Assembly (NCBI GenBank): GCA_023446675.1
Contig: JAEXPO010000235.1
Coordinates: 1-8,396 of the forward strand
From: Bacillota bacterium
Lineage (GTDB): Bacteria; Bacillota; Clostridia; DSM-8532
Direction: 5' to 3'
DNA length: 8,396 bases
The position numbers and the translations under genes are program-made. Below, in pieces: positions 1-6,452 of this stretch (within the stretch, counting starts at the first letter, position 1; every line of letters begins with the position of its first letter). Under the pieces are notes generated by a model. It saw nothing but the letters and a program-made list of their open reading frames with translations, was not told the origin of the DNA and searched no databases.

Positions 1-1367
1 TTGTTTAAATGACCGTTATAGGTAGCTATTACCAGGGCTTCATACCTTTCGAGGCCCTTTGTCAGCCTGTCAATTTCCTCCAGCGTGGGATTAACGGGAA
101 AAAGCAGGCTGTCCCCTCCGAGATGCCGGGCCATGTACTCGGGGAAGTTAAACTCCCTGTTTACAGAGCTGGAGGCCATGGTGGCACGGTAAGCCGGAGG
201 TCCGGCAAAAAGGGTATTGGTACTAAGCCGTGACAGGCTTCCTTCAACAAGCGTCAGGCTTTCTTCCGTTATGGCGATGGCCTCCTTTTTATGGAAAGTC
301 CAGCCTACATTACTTAAAGGTTTTTCATTATCCTTAATATCGGAGGACGCAGCCTTCAAAGTACCTTTCAGAGCTGTTACTTTTTCTACCGCCTTATCCA
401 GCGTTTCCATGGGAAGCTCTCCCGATAAAACCGCTTCCTCCAGGGTTCGGGCCGTCTGTTCAATAAGGCTTGCCGTATGGGATACCAAAACCATGTGGGC
501 CCCTGCCTTAAGCGCTTCCAAAGCCCCCCTGGCCGTTCCGTAACAGTCCTTTACTGCATTCATTTCCAGACAGTCGGTAACGATGAGGCCTTCAAAACCA
601 AGCCTGTTTTTCAAAAGTCCTGTTAAAACCGCCCCGGACAGGGTAGCGGGCACCTTTTCCGTTTCAATGGCGGGGAAGAGAATGTGGGAGGTCATTACAA
701 CGGGGGCCCCCTCACGGATAGCGTTTATAAACGGAATCAGCTCGTTTTGCAGGAGCTCCGCCTCGGTTTTTGTTATTATGGGCAGACCGAGATGGGAATC
801 GACGCTGGTATCTCCATGCCCTGGAAAATGCTTGATAACGGGGATTACACCGCCTGCCTGAAGGCCTTTCAGCATTTGAAGACCGAAGCTTGAAACCGTT
901 TCGTGAGTGTCTCCATAAGATCTAACTCCAATAACCGGGTTGTTTTTATTGGAGTTAATATCCATAACCGGGGCCATATTCATATTTACCCCCAGAGCGC
1001 TAAGCTCCAGAGCTGTAATCTCGCCCAGCCTGCGGGCGTTTTCAGGCCTGCCGGTGGCAGCTATGGCCATGGCGCCGGGAATGGCTGTGGCCTCTCTGGG
1101 CAAGCGTGAAACCACACCCCCCTCCTGATCCATGGAAATAAAGGGAGTGAGGCCGGTAGCTTCACGGATCCGATGGTGAATTTCTTCACAAAGCCCCGCC
1201 AATTGAGGAATGCTTTCTACATTATGAGAAAAAAGAATGACGTTTCCAATTTTATATTCCTCGATCAGCCGTTTGAAATCATCTGAAAGCACTGCCTCAG
1301 GAAATCCGGCCATAATAACCTGGCCAATTTTTTCACCCAGGGAAAGTTCAGCCATTTGATATGCCAT
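1..1367 (-). CDS. nagZ: NagZ-type beta-N-acetylglucosaminidase (GH3), 3' end cut off by window edge
   Basis: An exo-glycosidase that removes non-reducing terminal GlcNAc from muropeptide saccharides. The reading frame is open for 455 codons and leaves the window without a stop. The GH3 barrel fills about residues 8-300. KHFPGHGDTSVDSHLGLP (179-196) is the family signature and holds the Asp190/His192 dyad that matches the acid/base pair of B. subtilis NagZ. Asp265 in VTDCLEMNAV matches the nucleophile. The part after about residue 330 resembles the extra C-terminal domain of Gram-positive NagZ, so the whole protein is probably over 500 residues. The start at 1367 is chosen because its ATG overlaps the namZ stop (TAATG) and AAAGGAGG lies 12 nt upstream; a second in-frame ATG is at 1355. 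There is no signal peptide: the protein begins directly at the catalytic domain, whereas the Bacillus enzyme is exported. Cytoplasmic action is inferred. Confidence 0.93.
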   Translation of the reverse strand, partial: MAYQMAELSLGEKIGQVIMAGFPEAVLSDDFKRLIEEYKIGNVILFSHNVESIPQLAGLCEEIHHRIREATGLTPFISMDQEGGVVSRLPREATAIPGAMAIAATGRPENARRLGEITALELSALGVNMNMAPVMDINSNKNNPVIGVRSYGDTHETVSSFGLQMLKGLQAGGVIPVIKHFPGHGDTSVDSHLGLPIITKTEAELLQNELIPFINAIREGAPVVMTSHILFPAIETEKVPATLSGAVLTGLLKNRLGFEGLIVTDCLEMNAVKDCYGTARGALEALKAGAHMVLVSHTASLIEQTARTLEEAVLSGELPMETLDKAVEKVTALKGTLKAASSDIKDNEKPLSNVGWTFHKKEAIAITEESLTLVEGSLSRLSTNTLFAGPPAYRATMASSSVNREFNFPEYMARHLGGDSLLFPVNPTLEEIDRLTKGLERYEALVIATYNGHLN

Positions 1368-2524
1368 TAGCTTGTTTCGCCTCCTTTATACAGATGATAC
1401 ACCGCTTTCCTTTCCGCGAAGGCCAGGCTGTCCTGTTGAAACCTCTCCAAAAGCACCTCCGGAGGCGTGTCGGAGCGCAGAATATCGGAGCCTGCCAGAA
1501 GGTCTATAAAGGGCCGTCCCCCTTCCCGGAATGGGGGCAAAAAGGCGAAAGCCTCGTAAGTCCTTCGGATTTCATGGAGCAGTCTTAAGCCTGTCTCCAC
1601 CGGGCGTACCATTTGGGGATCCGTAATATGGGTCTGCACCCCTTTGCAGGGCGTGTCCTTGTGCTTTGACATCCAGGGCTTAAAGTAAACAGGCCGAAAA
1701 ACAACGCCGGGCAGTTTTTTTGCATTCATGGCTTTAGCCAGACCTTCACCGTTAATAAAGGGTGCGCCGATGATTTCAAAGGGAGCGGTGGTACCTCGGC
1801 CCTCGGAAAGGTTTGTTCCTTCAAAGAAGCACATGCCCGGGTAAAGCAGGGCGGTTTCAAACCGGGGAATTCCCATGGTGGGCATAACCCAAAGCCTGCC
1901 TGTTTCCGGAAACAGACTATTGCGGTGCCAGCCGCTGACGGGAATGACATGAAGGGTACAGCCCAGGCTCTGCTCGCTGTTGGCCATAAGCGCAAACTCG
2001 CCGGGGGTGAGCCCGTAGCGCATGGCCAGGGGATAGGCTCCCACAAAGGATTCGTAGCCGGAGGTGAGTACATTTCCCTCCACCGAGTCCCCAAGAGGAT
2101 TCAACCTGTCCAGCACAAGGAATTCCTTCCCGTACCGGGCGCAGTCCTCCATGGCATAAAGCATGGTATAGATAAAGGTATAGAAACGGGCCCCTATGTC
2201 CTGAATATCGTAAACCACAAGATCCACGTTTCTCAGCATTTCCTCCGTCAGACGCTTTGAATCCTTCCGGTAAAGGCTGTATACCGGCACTCCGGTTAAG
2301 GGATCCTTATAGGTTTCCACCGTGTCTCCCGCGTCCCTGTCTCCCCGAACCCCGTGCTCCGGTGAGAACAGGGCGGTTAAGCCGAATTTTTTATGGAGAA
2401 TGTGAAGGGTGGACTCAAAGCCCAGGGATAGCCCGGAAGGAGCGGTAATGAGGCCGATACGCCTGCCTTTGAAAAGATGCCCGTAGTTTTCGATACGGTC
2501 AATGCCGTTTAATATAGTACTCAT
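1367..2524 (-). CDS. namZ: NamZ exo-beta-N-acetylmuramidase (GH171, DUF1343)
   Basis: A 385-residue protein of the DUF1343 family. B. subtilis YbbC/NamZ, from this family, removes non-reducing terminal MurNAc from wall oligosaccharides. The sequence shows an N-terminal Rossmann-like part with LITAPSG (25-31), SPEHGVRG (54-61), VVYDIQDIGARFYTF (103-117) and LDRLNPLG (138-145). A second part carries GLTPGE (171-176) and FEGTNLSEGRGTT (234-246). The glutamates in PEHG and EGTN are the conserved acidic residues I would look to for catalysis; that assignment comes from family knowledge, not from proof here. The length is usual for the family without an export signal, and no signal peptide is present. 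The gene begins 2 nt after the deacetylase stop with a modest AAGAGAG site. It overlaps nagZ by one base, which suggests translational coupling. NamZ and NagZ together can shorten alternating MurNAc/GlcNAc chains. Confidence 0.93.
   Translation of the reverse strand: MSTILNGIDRIENYGHLFKGRRIGLITAPSGLSLGFESTLHILHKKFGLTALFSPEHGVRGDRDAGDTVETYKDPLTGVPVYSLYRKDSKRLTEEMLRNVDLVVYDIQDIGARFYTFIYTMLYAMEDCARYGKEFLVLDRLNPLGDSVEGNVLTSGYESFVGAYPLAMRYGLTPGEFALMANSEQSLGCTLHVIPVSGWHRNSLFPETGRLWVMPTMGIPRFETALLYPGMCFFEGTNLSEGRGTTAPFEIIGAPFINGEGLAKAMNAKKLPGVVFRPVYFKPWMSKHKDTPCKGVQTHITDPQMVRPVETGLRLLHEIRRTYEAFAFLPPFREGGRPFIDLLAGSDILRSDTPPEVLLERFQQDSLAFAERKAVYHLYKGGETS
1380..1387 (-). promoter_or_regulatory. Ribosome binding site of nagZ
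   Basis: AAAGGAGG lies inside the 3' end of namZ, 12 nt before the ATG at 1367. The spacing is slightly long, but it favours 1367 over the in-frame ATG at 1355, which would be 24 nt away. Confidence 0.7.
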
Positions 2525-2526
2525 AG

Positions 2527-3237
2527 CTAAAGACTCTCTTTAATAATGCGCATGGTTTCTTCCTCAATGGCAAAGCATTGTGCCCGGCCTTTTCGGGCCT
2601 CAATACCCCGAACGCGGCTTAAATGGCTATAATATTCCAGGTAGGGAAAGGAAGTGCTTCCTGTTGTAAACCAGTGGGTAGCCGCAGCCTCCTGCCAAAG
2701 CTCATAGCCCTGAGTAACATCCATGTAAATATAGGGCTTAAAATCCACCGCGTCCTCCCAGTTCTCTGCAAAGTACAGCCTGGAAGCAAAATGGGGAGGA
2801 AGCTCTCTTTCAAAAAAAGGATTGGCGGCAAAAAACCTGGCGTCCTTGACGATTCGGTGGGTCGCCATATGATCCTTGTGCATACTGTTTTTAAAATGGG
2901 TGATAAGAATGTCCGGTTTGACCTCTCTTATAATATCACAAACCTGAAAGTGAAGGACATCGTTGTCGGGGAGCTCCCCGTCGGCATAGGGAAATACTAT
3001 GGCGCGTCCTCCCAGCAGCCTTGCAAAGGTCTCTGCTTCACGGACCTTCTGCTCACGGTAATCGGCAAGCTCCCGTCCCTTGGGGGCGCCCTTCTCTCCG
3101 GCAGTTAAAGCCAGAGTAACAATGCTGTCGCCTTTTAAAGCGTGGGTAGCAAGAACGCCTCCTGCTGTCAGCTCCATATCACCTACATGGCCGCCTATGG
3201 CCAGAAGGGTCAGTTTTTTAACCTTTTCCGCACTCAT
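2527..3237 (-). CDS. PIG-L/LmbE-family N-acetyl-sugar deacetylase with variant zinc motif
   Basis: A 236-residue member of the PIG-L/LmbE family. These are zinc-dependent enzymes that remove N-acetyl groups from GlcNAc-containing molecules (MshB, BshB, PIG-L). The Rossmann-like start LTLLAIGGHVGDMELTAGG (9-27) and the second metal motif MHKDHMATHRIV (119-130) are clear. The first motif normally reads HPDD; here it is H17-V-G-D20-M-E22. The two probable zinc ligands (His17, Asp20) and the third (His123 in HKDH) remain, but the position of the usual catalytic Asp is Gly19. The frame is open further upstream, but the start at 3237 is chosen because AAAGGAG lies 7 nt before it and it is 1 nt after the GNAT stop. 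No signal peptide is seen. Its position between an acetyltransferase and muropeptide hydrolases suggests an amino-sugar or muropeptide substrate; the exact one is unknown. Confidence 0.9.
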   Translation of the reverse strand: MSAEKVKKLTLLAIGGHVGDMELTAGGVLATHALKGDSIVTLALTAGEKGAPKGRELADYREQKVREAETFARLLGGRAIVFPYADGELPDNDVLHFQVCDIIREVKPDILITHFKNSMHKDHMATHRIVKDARFFAANPFFERELPPHFASRLYFAENWEDAVDFKPYIYMDVTQGYELWQEAAATHWFTTGSTSFPYLEYYSHLSRVRGIEARKGRAQCFAIEEETMRIIKESL

Positions 3238-3238
3238 T

Positions 3239-4201
3239 TTACAGCTCCTTTCGCATAACCGCAAATTCCCGGACCGCTCTGAATCCGGCCTTAAGGTAGA
3301 TTTTAGCTGCCGGATTGGTTGTTCCCGTATAAAGAGACATATAACCTGCACCCACGTCCTTAAAGGCCTGGCAGAGCTTGAAAAACAAAAGGCTACCCAG
3401 GCCGTGGCCTTCATGATGGGGATGGACGCCGATACCGGTAAAATAGCCCCTTCCGCTTTCCTGGCGGATAACAGGCCCGGCAAAGCCCACGGTCTTGCCC
3501 TCATAGGCCCCAACGACCACAGGAATTCCTTTTTCGGTGCATTCGGTTATTTCCTTTTGCCACAGGGGATTGCCCAGGCCTTCCAGCATTTCTGAAACAC
3601 CGTTATAACGGGAGGGATCAAACAAAGCCACTTCATAGCCCGAAGCGGCTGCCGAGGCTTCCCTTGCCACCGCCTCCGAGGGCATGGCGAAATGCTCCAG
3701 GTTTAAGTACATAGCCTGCTCCCGGGTTCGCTCCACATAGCCGTTTGCCAGAAGAGCCGTATAAAAGTGGGAATCCACAGGTACTCCCGGCGCATTGTTA
3801 TGCTCATGAAGAGGCGTTCCCGGAATATACCAGGGAAGCATCATAGGATTGAAAAACAGGATTTCAGACCGGCGCTTCCCGCGTCTTCGGAAGGCCTCTT
3901 CTATTAAATTTAGAAAACCGTTGTAATTCTCGGCTGTTTGGCATGAAGGCGAAAGAACCACGCAGGTTATGTATCCCGATTCGGCACCAAGGGGCAAATC
4001 CTCTCCTGTAAGTCCGCAGGCAAAGCCGCAAATTTCATCCGTATCCAAAACAAAGGCGGTTTCGGTACTGAAATAGGGGCTTTTTGTGAAAATACTGTCA
4101 AAGGCTTCCGGTGTCATGGGCTTGTAGCCGTCGGTGACGGCGGCGGTGTTCCAAAGCTGGATAACCTTCTTTGTATGATGCTTTTCAAACGGTATAATCA
4201 T
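3239..4201 (-). CDS. Tandem-domain GNAT family acetyltransferase
   Basis: A 320-residue protein with two GNAT-like halves. The C-terminal half is convincing. It has the motif-A strand and loop TGIGVHPHHEGHGLGS (255-270), whose E-x-x-G-x-G turn binds the acetyl-CoA pyrophosphate, and then the typical tail NPAAKIYLKAGF. The N-terminal half (about 1-175) looks like a diverged GNAT copy: it has a central GYITCVVLSP strand and ends in FYTALLANGYVERTREQAMYLNL, which resembles a GNAT closing strand, but no clear acetyl-CoA loop. The start at 4201 follows AAGGAG by 8 nt; a 14-residue in-frame extension to 4243 has no such site. The gene ends 1 nt before the deacetylase start. The substrate cannot be read from the sequence. 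An amino sugar or a muropeptide amine is a reasonable guess from context. Confidence 0.85.
   Translation of the reverse strand: MIIPFEKHHTKKVIQLWNTAAVTDGYKPMTPEAFDSIFTKSPYFSTETAFVLDTDEICGFACGLTGEDLPLGAESGYITCVVLSPSCQTAENYNGFLNLIEEAFRRRGKRRSEILFFNPMMLPWYIPGTPLHEHNNAPGVPVDSHFYTALLANGYVERTREQAMYLNLEHFAMPSEAVAREASAAASGYEVALFDPSRYNGVSEMLEGLGNPLWQKEITECTEKGIPVVVGAYEGKTVGFAGPVIRQESGRGYFTGIGVHPHHEGHGLGSLLFFKLCQAFKDVGAGYMSLYTGTTNPAAKIYLKAGFRAVREFAVMRKEL
3245..3250 (-). promoter_or_regulatory. Ribosome binding site that fixes the deacetylase start
   Basis: AAGGAG lies within the last codons of the acetyltransferase gene, 7 nt before the ATG at 3237. It rules against the much longer in-frame reading that would run back to 3513 inside the upstream gene. 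Confidence 0.8.
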
Positions 4202-4209
4202 AAAAGCTT

Positions 4210-4215
4210 CTCCTT
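4210..4215 (-). promoter_or_regulatory. Ribosome binding site that fixes the GNAT start
   Basis: AAGGAG lies 8 nt before the ATG at 4201, in the 76-nt gap after anmK. It decides for 4201 over the longer in-frame start at 4243. Confidence 0.75.
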
Positions 4216-4277
4216 TTATTTTCGCCCAATTATTGCGCCGCAAGGGGTCTTATAGGCCAAGGCTCCTTTGAGTCCTT

Positions 4278-5465
4278 TCATAGCGAAATCTTGCCCATAA
4301 CCACCGGCCTTGCGGCTCCTGTAACCGACGGCAGACTATTGGCTTTCCCGGCTGCGGTGCAATCGGCCAGTACCGCAAAGGCAACGGCCTCCTTGGCGTC
4401 GCTGTTATGCCCCAGATCCTCCTGAGTGAGGGTTTCGATGCCCAAGGGCTCAAATTCCCCTCGAAGATAGTTTACAAGGACAGGGTTATAGCTTCCGCCT
4501 CCGCCAATGATAAGGCGTGAGGCTTTGATACGTTCGTGAATAAAACGGAGGTAAGCATCCTTCACCGACCATGCCGTGGCATAGGTAACCGTAGCCGCGC
4601 CGTCCTCAAGAGAAATCCCCTTGCTTGCCATATATTTAACAAGCCGTTCCACATAATCGGAGCCGAAAAGCTCCCGCCCTGTGGATTTTGGGGGAGGAAG
4701 AAGAAAATAGGGCTCTTCGGTAATGAGTGCCAGAAGATCCTCGCGAACCCGTCCCCGGCCAGCCAGCTCCCCGCCTGTATCCATGGAAAGCCTGCCGTCC
4801 GTAAGACGGCTTACAAGAGCGTCAATCATCATGTTACCCGGCCCGGTGTCAAAAGCAAAAACCTCATTGGCATCACAGCCTGCGGGAATAGAGGTAATAT
4901 TACCGATGCCGCCCAGGTTCAGAAGAAGAATATTTCTTGCCGGATCCCGATAGAGCAGGTATTCGGTAAAGGGAACCAGAGGCGCTCCCTGACCTCCCGC
5001 GGCCATATCGGCCACACGAAAATCGGAAACACAGGGGATGCCGGTCCTGGCCGCAATAACGGCGCCTTCTCCTATTTGGACGGTGCAGGCAACAGAACGC
5101 CCGCAAAAAGGAACAGGCACAGGACCATGGTAGAGGGTCTGGCCGTGGGAGCCGATGAGATCCACCCCGGAAGGGCTAAGACCGGCTTTTTTAATAACGG
5201 AAAGGGCAGCCTCGGCGAAGAGCTCTCCAAGAAGGAAATTCATCCGTCCCACTTTGTCCACTGTGGCGGCTAAAGGGTTGAAAAGCTCAAACAGAGCGTT
5301 TCGTGTTTCCTTATTATAGGGTTTGTTTTCAAAGGCAAGAAGCCTTACCCGAAGCTCATCACGGCCTTCCAGCTCAATGAGTGCGGCGTCGATGCCGTCC
5401 ACCGAGGTTCCGGACATGAGGCCGACCACTCTTCGCACAGGCTTTTGTGCAATAGTATGGAGCAT
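4278..5465 (-). CDS. anmK: Anhydro-N-acetylmuramic acid kinase AnmK
   Basis: Converts 1,6-anhydro-MurNAc, ATP and water to MurNAc-6-phosphate by cleaving the anhydro ring and phosphorylating in one step; MurQ normally takes the product further. The 395 residues compare with about 370 in E. coli. The diagnostic motifs are all present: GLMSGTSVDGID (15-26, nucleotide binding), GSHGQTLYHGP (105-115), NLGGIGNIT (183-191), FDTGPGN (205-211, with the catalytic Asp206), PPKSTGRELF (258-267) and IIGGGGSYNPVL (from 319). It starts 6 nt after the permease stop with a weak AAAGGGATG site, so it probably relies partly on translational coupling. It sits directly behind the transporter genes, which suggests that imported saccharide carries anhydroMurNAc ends. 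The kinase is cytoplasmic, with no signal peptide. Identification is very secure. Confidence 0.97.
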   Translation of the reverse strand: MLHTIAQKPVRRVVGLMSGTSVDGIDAALIELEGRDELRVRLLAFENKPYNKETRNALFELFNPLAATVDKVGRMNFLLGELFAEAALSVIKKAGLSPSGVDLIGSHGQTLYHGPVPVPFCGRSVACTVQIGEGAVIAARTGIPCVSDFRVADMAAGGQGAPLVPFTEYLLYRDPARNILLLNLGGIGNITSIPAGCDANEVFAFDTGPGNMMIDALVSRLTDGRLSMDTGGELAGRGRVREDLLALITEEPYFLLPPPKSTGRELFGSDYVERLVKYMASKGISLEDGAATVTYATAWSVKDAYLRFIHERIKASRLIIGGGGSYNPVLVNYLRGEFEPLGIETLTQEDLGHNSDAKEAVAFAVLADCTAAGKANSLPSVTGAARPVVMGKISL

Positions 5466-5471
5466 GTTGCA

Positions 5472-6332
5472 TCATCCCTTTACAGCGCCTACGGTTACAC
5501 CCTGCAGGAAGTATTTTTGCAGTGAGAAAAACAGAATGAACATAGGCAGCGCCGAAATTGTTGCCCCGGCCATCATGGGCGAGAAGTAGGTGGTGTTTGC
5601 AAAACGGAAATTCTTAAGTCCCACCTGTATGGTTTGCATATCCATGGTGTTGGTTACAAGAAAGGGCCAGAAGAAATTATTCCAGTTGCTCATAAACGTC
5701 ATGATGGCCATGACGGCAAGTACGGTTTTGGAAAGGGGAAAGATGATTTTAAAGTAAATCTGGAGCTGGTTGCAGCCCTCGATTTTAGCACATTCAATAA
5801 TCTCAGTGGGCAGGGAGGACATAAACTGCTTTGCAAGAAAGATATTGTATACGCCGCACACGCTGGGAAGAATGAGGGCAAGGTAGGTGTTTTGAATCCG
5901 AAAAACGTTTACCACCAGTATATAAAGGGGAACCTGAACCACCTGATAGGGAATCATCATGGCGCAAAGCAGAAGGAAAAAGAGAAATTTGTTTCCCTTA
6001 AACCGGATTTTCGCAAAAGCGTAGCCGGCCATTCCTGCAAAAAGGACATTGGTAACGGTACATACCCCCGCAACAATAAAGGAATTAATAATCCAGCGAA
6101 AGGAGTGGGGACTGAACTTAAAAAAGAAGATAAAGGAACCCAGGGTCCATTTGGATGGAAAGAGGGAATAGCTTACAGCTCCTGCTTCCACAGGATCTCC
6201 GAAGGATGAAATCAGCATGAAATATATGGGAAAGAGTGTGGCTACCGCAAATAGAATAAGACTGATAAAAGAAAGAGAGGTGCGGAGATACACTGCGTTT
6301 TTATTCTTTTTAAAATCATTGTATAAAGCCAT
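5472..6332 (-). CDS. Carbohydrate ABC transporter permease, MalG type (CUT1)
   Basis: A 286-residue inner-membrane permease of a CUT1 sugar importer. A hydrophobic helix near residues 18-40 and several later membrane spans are visible. The cytoplasmic EAA loop reads ECAKIEGCNQLQIYFKIIFP (180-199), the contact site for the ATPase subunit. The C-terminus QKYFLQGVTVGAVKG is typical of the MalG/YesQ-type partner. The start at 6332 is chosen because AAGGAGG lies 10 nt upstream; the frame remains open for 20 more codons but has no site there. It pairs with the permease at 6453-7370 and the binding protein at 7756. No ATPase gene is nearby, so a shared MsmX-like ATPase elsewhere is likely. Given the downstream genes the substrate is probably a wall-derived amino-sugar saccharide; this is inference. 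Confidence 0.93.
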   Translation of the reverse strand: MALYNDFKKNKNAVYLRTSLSFISLILFAVATLFPIYFMLISSFGDPVEAGAVSYSLFPSKWTLGSFIFFFKFSPHSFRWIINSFIVAGVCTVTNVLFAGMAGYAFAKIRFKGNKFLFFLLLCAMMIPYQVVQVPLYILVVNVFRIQNTYLALILPSVCGVYNIFLAKQFMSSLPTEIIECAKIEGCNQLQIYFKIIFPLSKTVLAVMAIMTFMSNWNNFFWPFLVTNTMDMQTIQVGLKNFRFANTTYFSPMMAGATISALPMFILFFSLQKYFLQGVTVGAVKG

Positions 6333-6342
6333 AATTTTGCTG

Positions 6343-6349
6343 CCTCCTT
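6343..6349 (-). promoter_or_regulatory. Ribosome binding site that fixes the MalG-type permease start
   Basis: AAGGAGG lies 10 nt before the ATG at 6332 and decides for this start over the longer in-frame reading that begins near 6392. Confidence 0.8.
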
Positions 6350-6374
6350 TTTCATGGCCCAAGTCTGGTACCTT

Positions 6375-6420
6375 ATCGCTGATAACCGTCAATAAAAAAA
6401 CAAGAATTATTATCGGCGAT
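6375..6420. repeat. 11-bp interrupted inverted repeat between the two permease genes
   Basis: ATCGCTGATAA (6375-6385) and TTATCGGCGAT (6410-6420) are inverted repeats with one G-T mismatch, separated by 24 nt that include a run of seven A (T on the coding strand). The left arm extends to TTATCGCTGATAA (6373-6385), itself a palindrome with 5-bp arms, and the right arm contains ATCGGCGAT. This could be a pair of operator-like sites or an RNA hairpin; nothing proves either. Confidence 0.4.
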
Positions 6421-6424
6421 TCTT
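6394..6424 (-). terminator. Possible weak terminator-like structure between permease genes
   Basis: On the coding strand AAGAAT (6424-6419) can pair with ATTCTT (6407-6402), followed by G and seven T (6400-6394). The stem is only 6 bp and AT-rich with an 11-nt loop, so full termination is unlikely. It could lower expression of the second permease and the genes after it. Confidence 0.25.
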
Positions 6425-6436
6425 TCCAATTGGGCT

Positions 6437-6451
6437 GCAGGCAAAGCCTGC
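6437..6451 (-). repeat. Perfect GC-rich hairpin just after the MalF-type permease
   Basis: GCAGGC (6437-6442) and GCCTGC (6446-6451) form a perfect 6-bp stem with a 3-nt loop, beginning 1 nt after the permease stop codon. No T run follows, so it is not a standard terminator. An mRNA 3'-end stabiliser or processing site is possible. Confidence 0.45.
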
Positions 6452-6452
6452 T

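Noticed and set aside
3238..3513. N-terminal extension of the deacetylase back to 3513
   Set aside because: It overlaps the GNAT C-terminal domain in another frame and looks non-protein-like. AAAGGAG before the ATG at 3237 fixes the start there.
4216..4281. 21-codon ORF whose ATG overlaps the anmK stop (ATGA)
   Set aside because: The overlap looks like coupling, but there is no ribosome site, the peptide is not recognised, and it fills a short spacer. Chance is a sufficient explanation.
4536..5273. Long open frame on the plus strand opposite anmK (245 codons)
   Set aside because: It is antisense to a strongly recognised kinase gene, has no family resemblance, and its composition is that of a shadow frame. 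Other plus-strand open frames opposite nagZ, namZ, the deacetylase, the GNAT gene and the permeases were dropped for the same reason.
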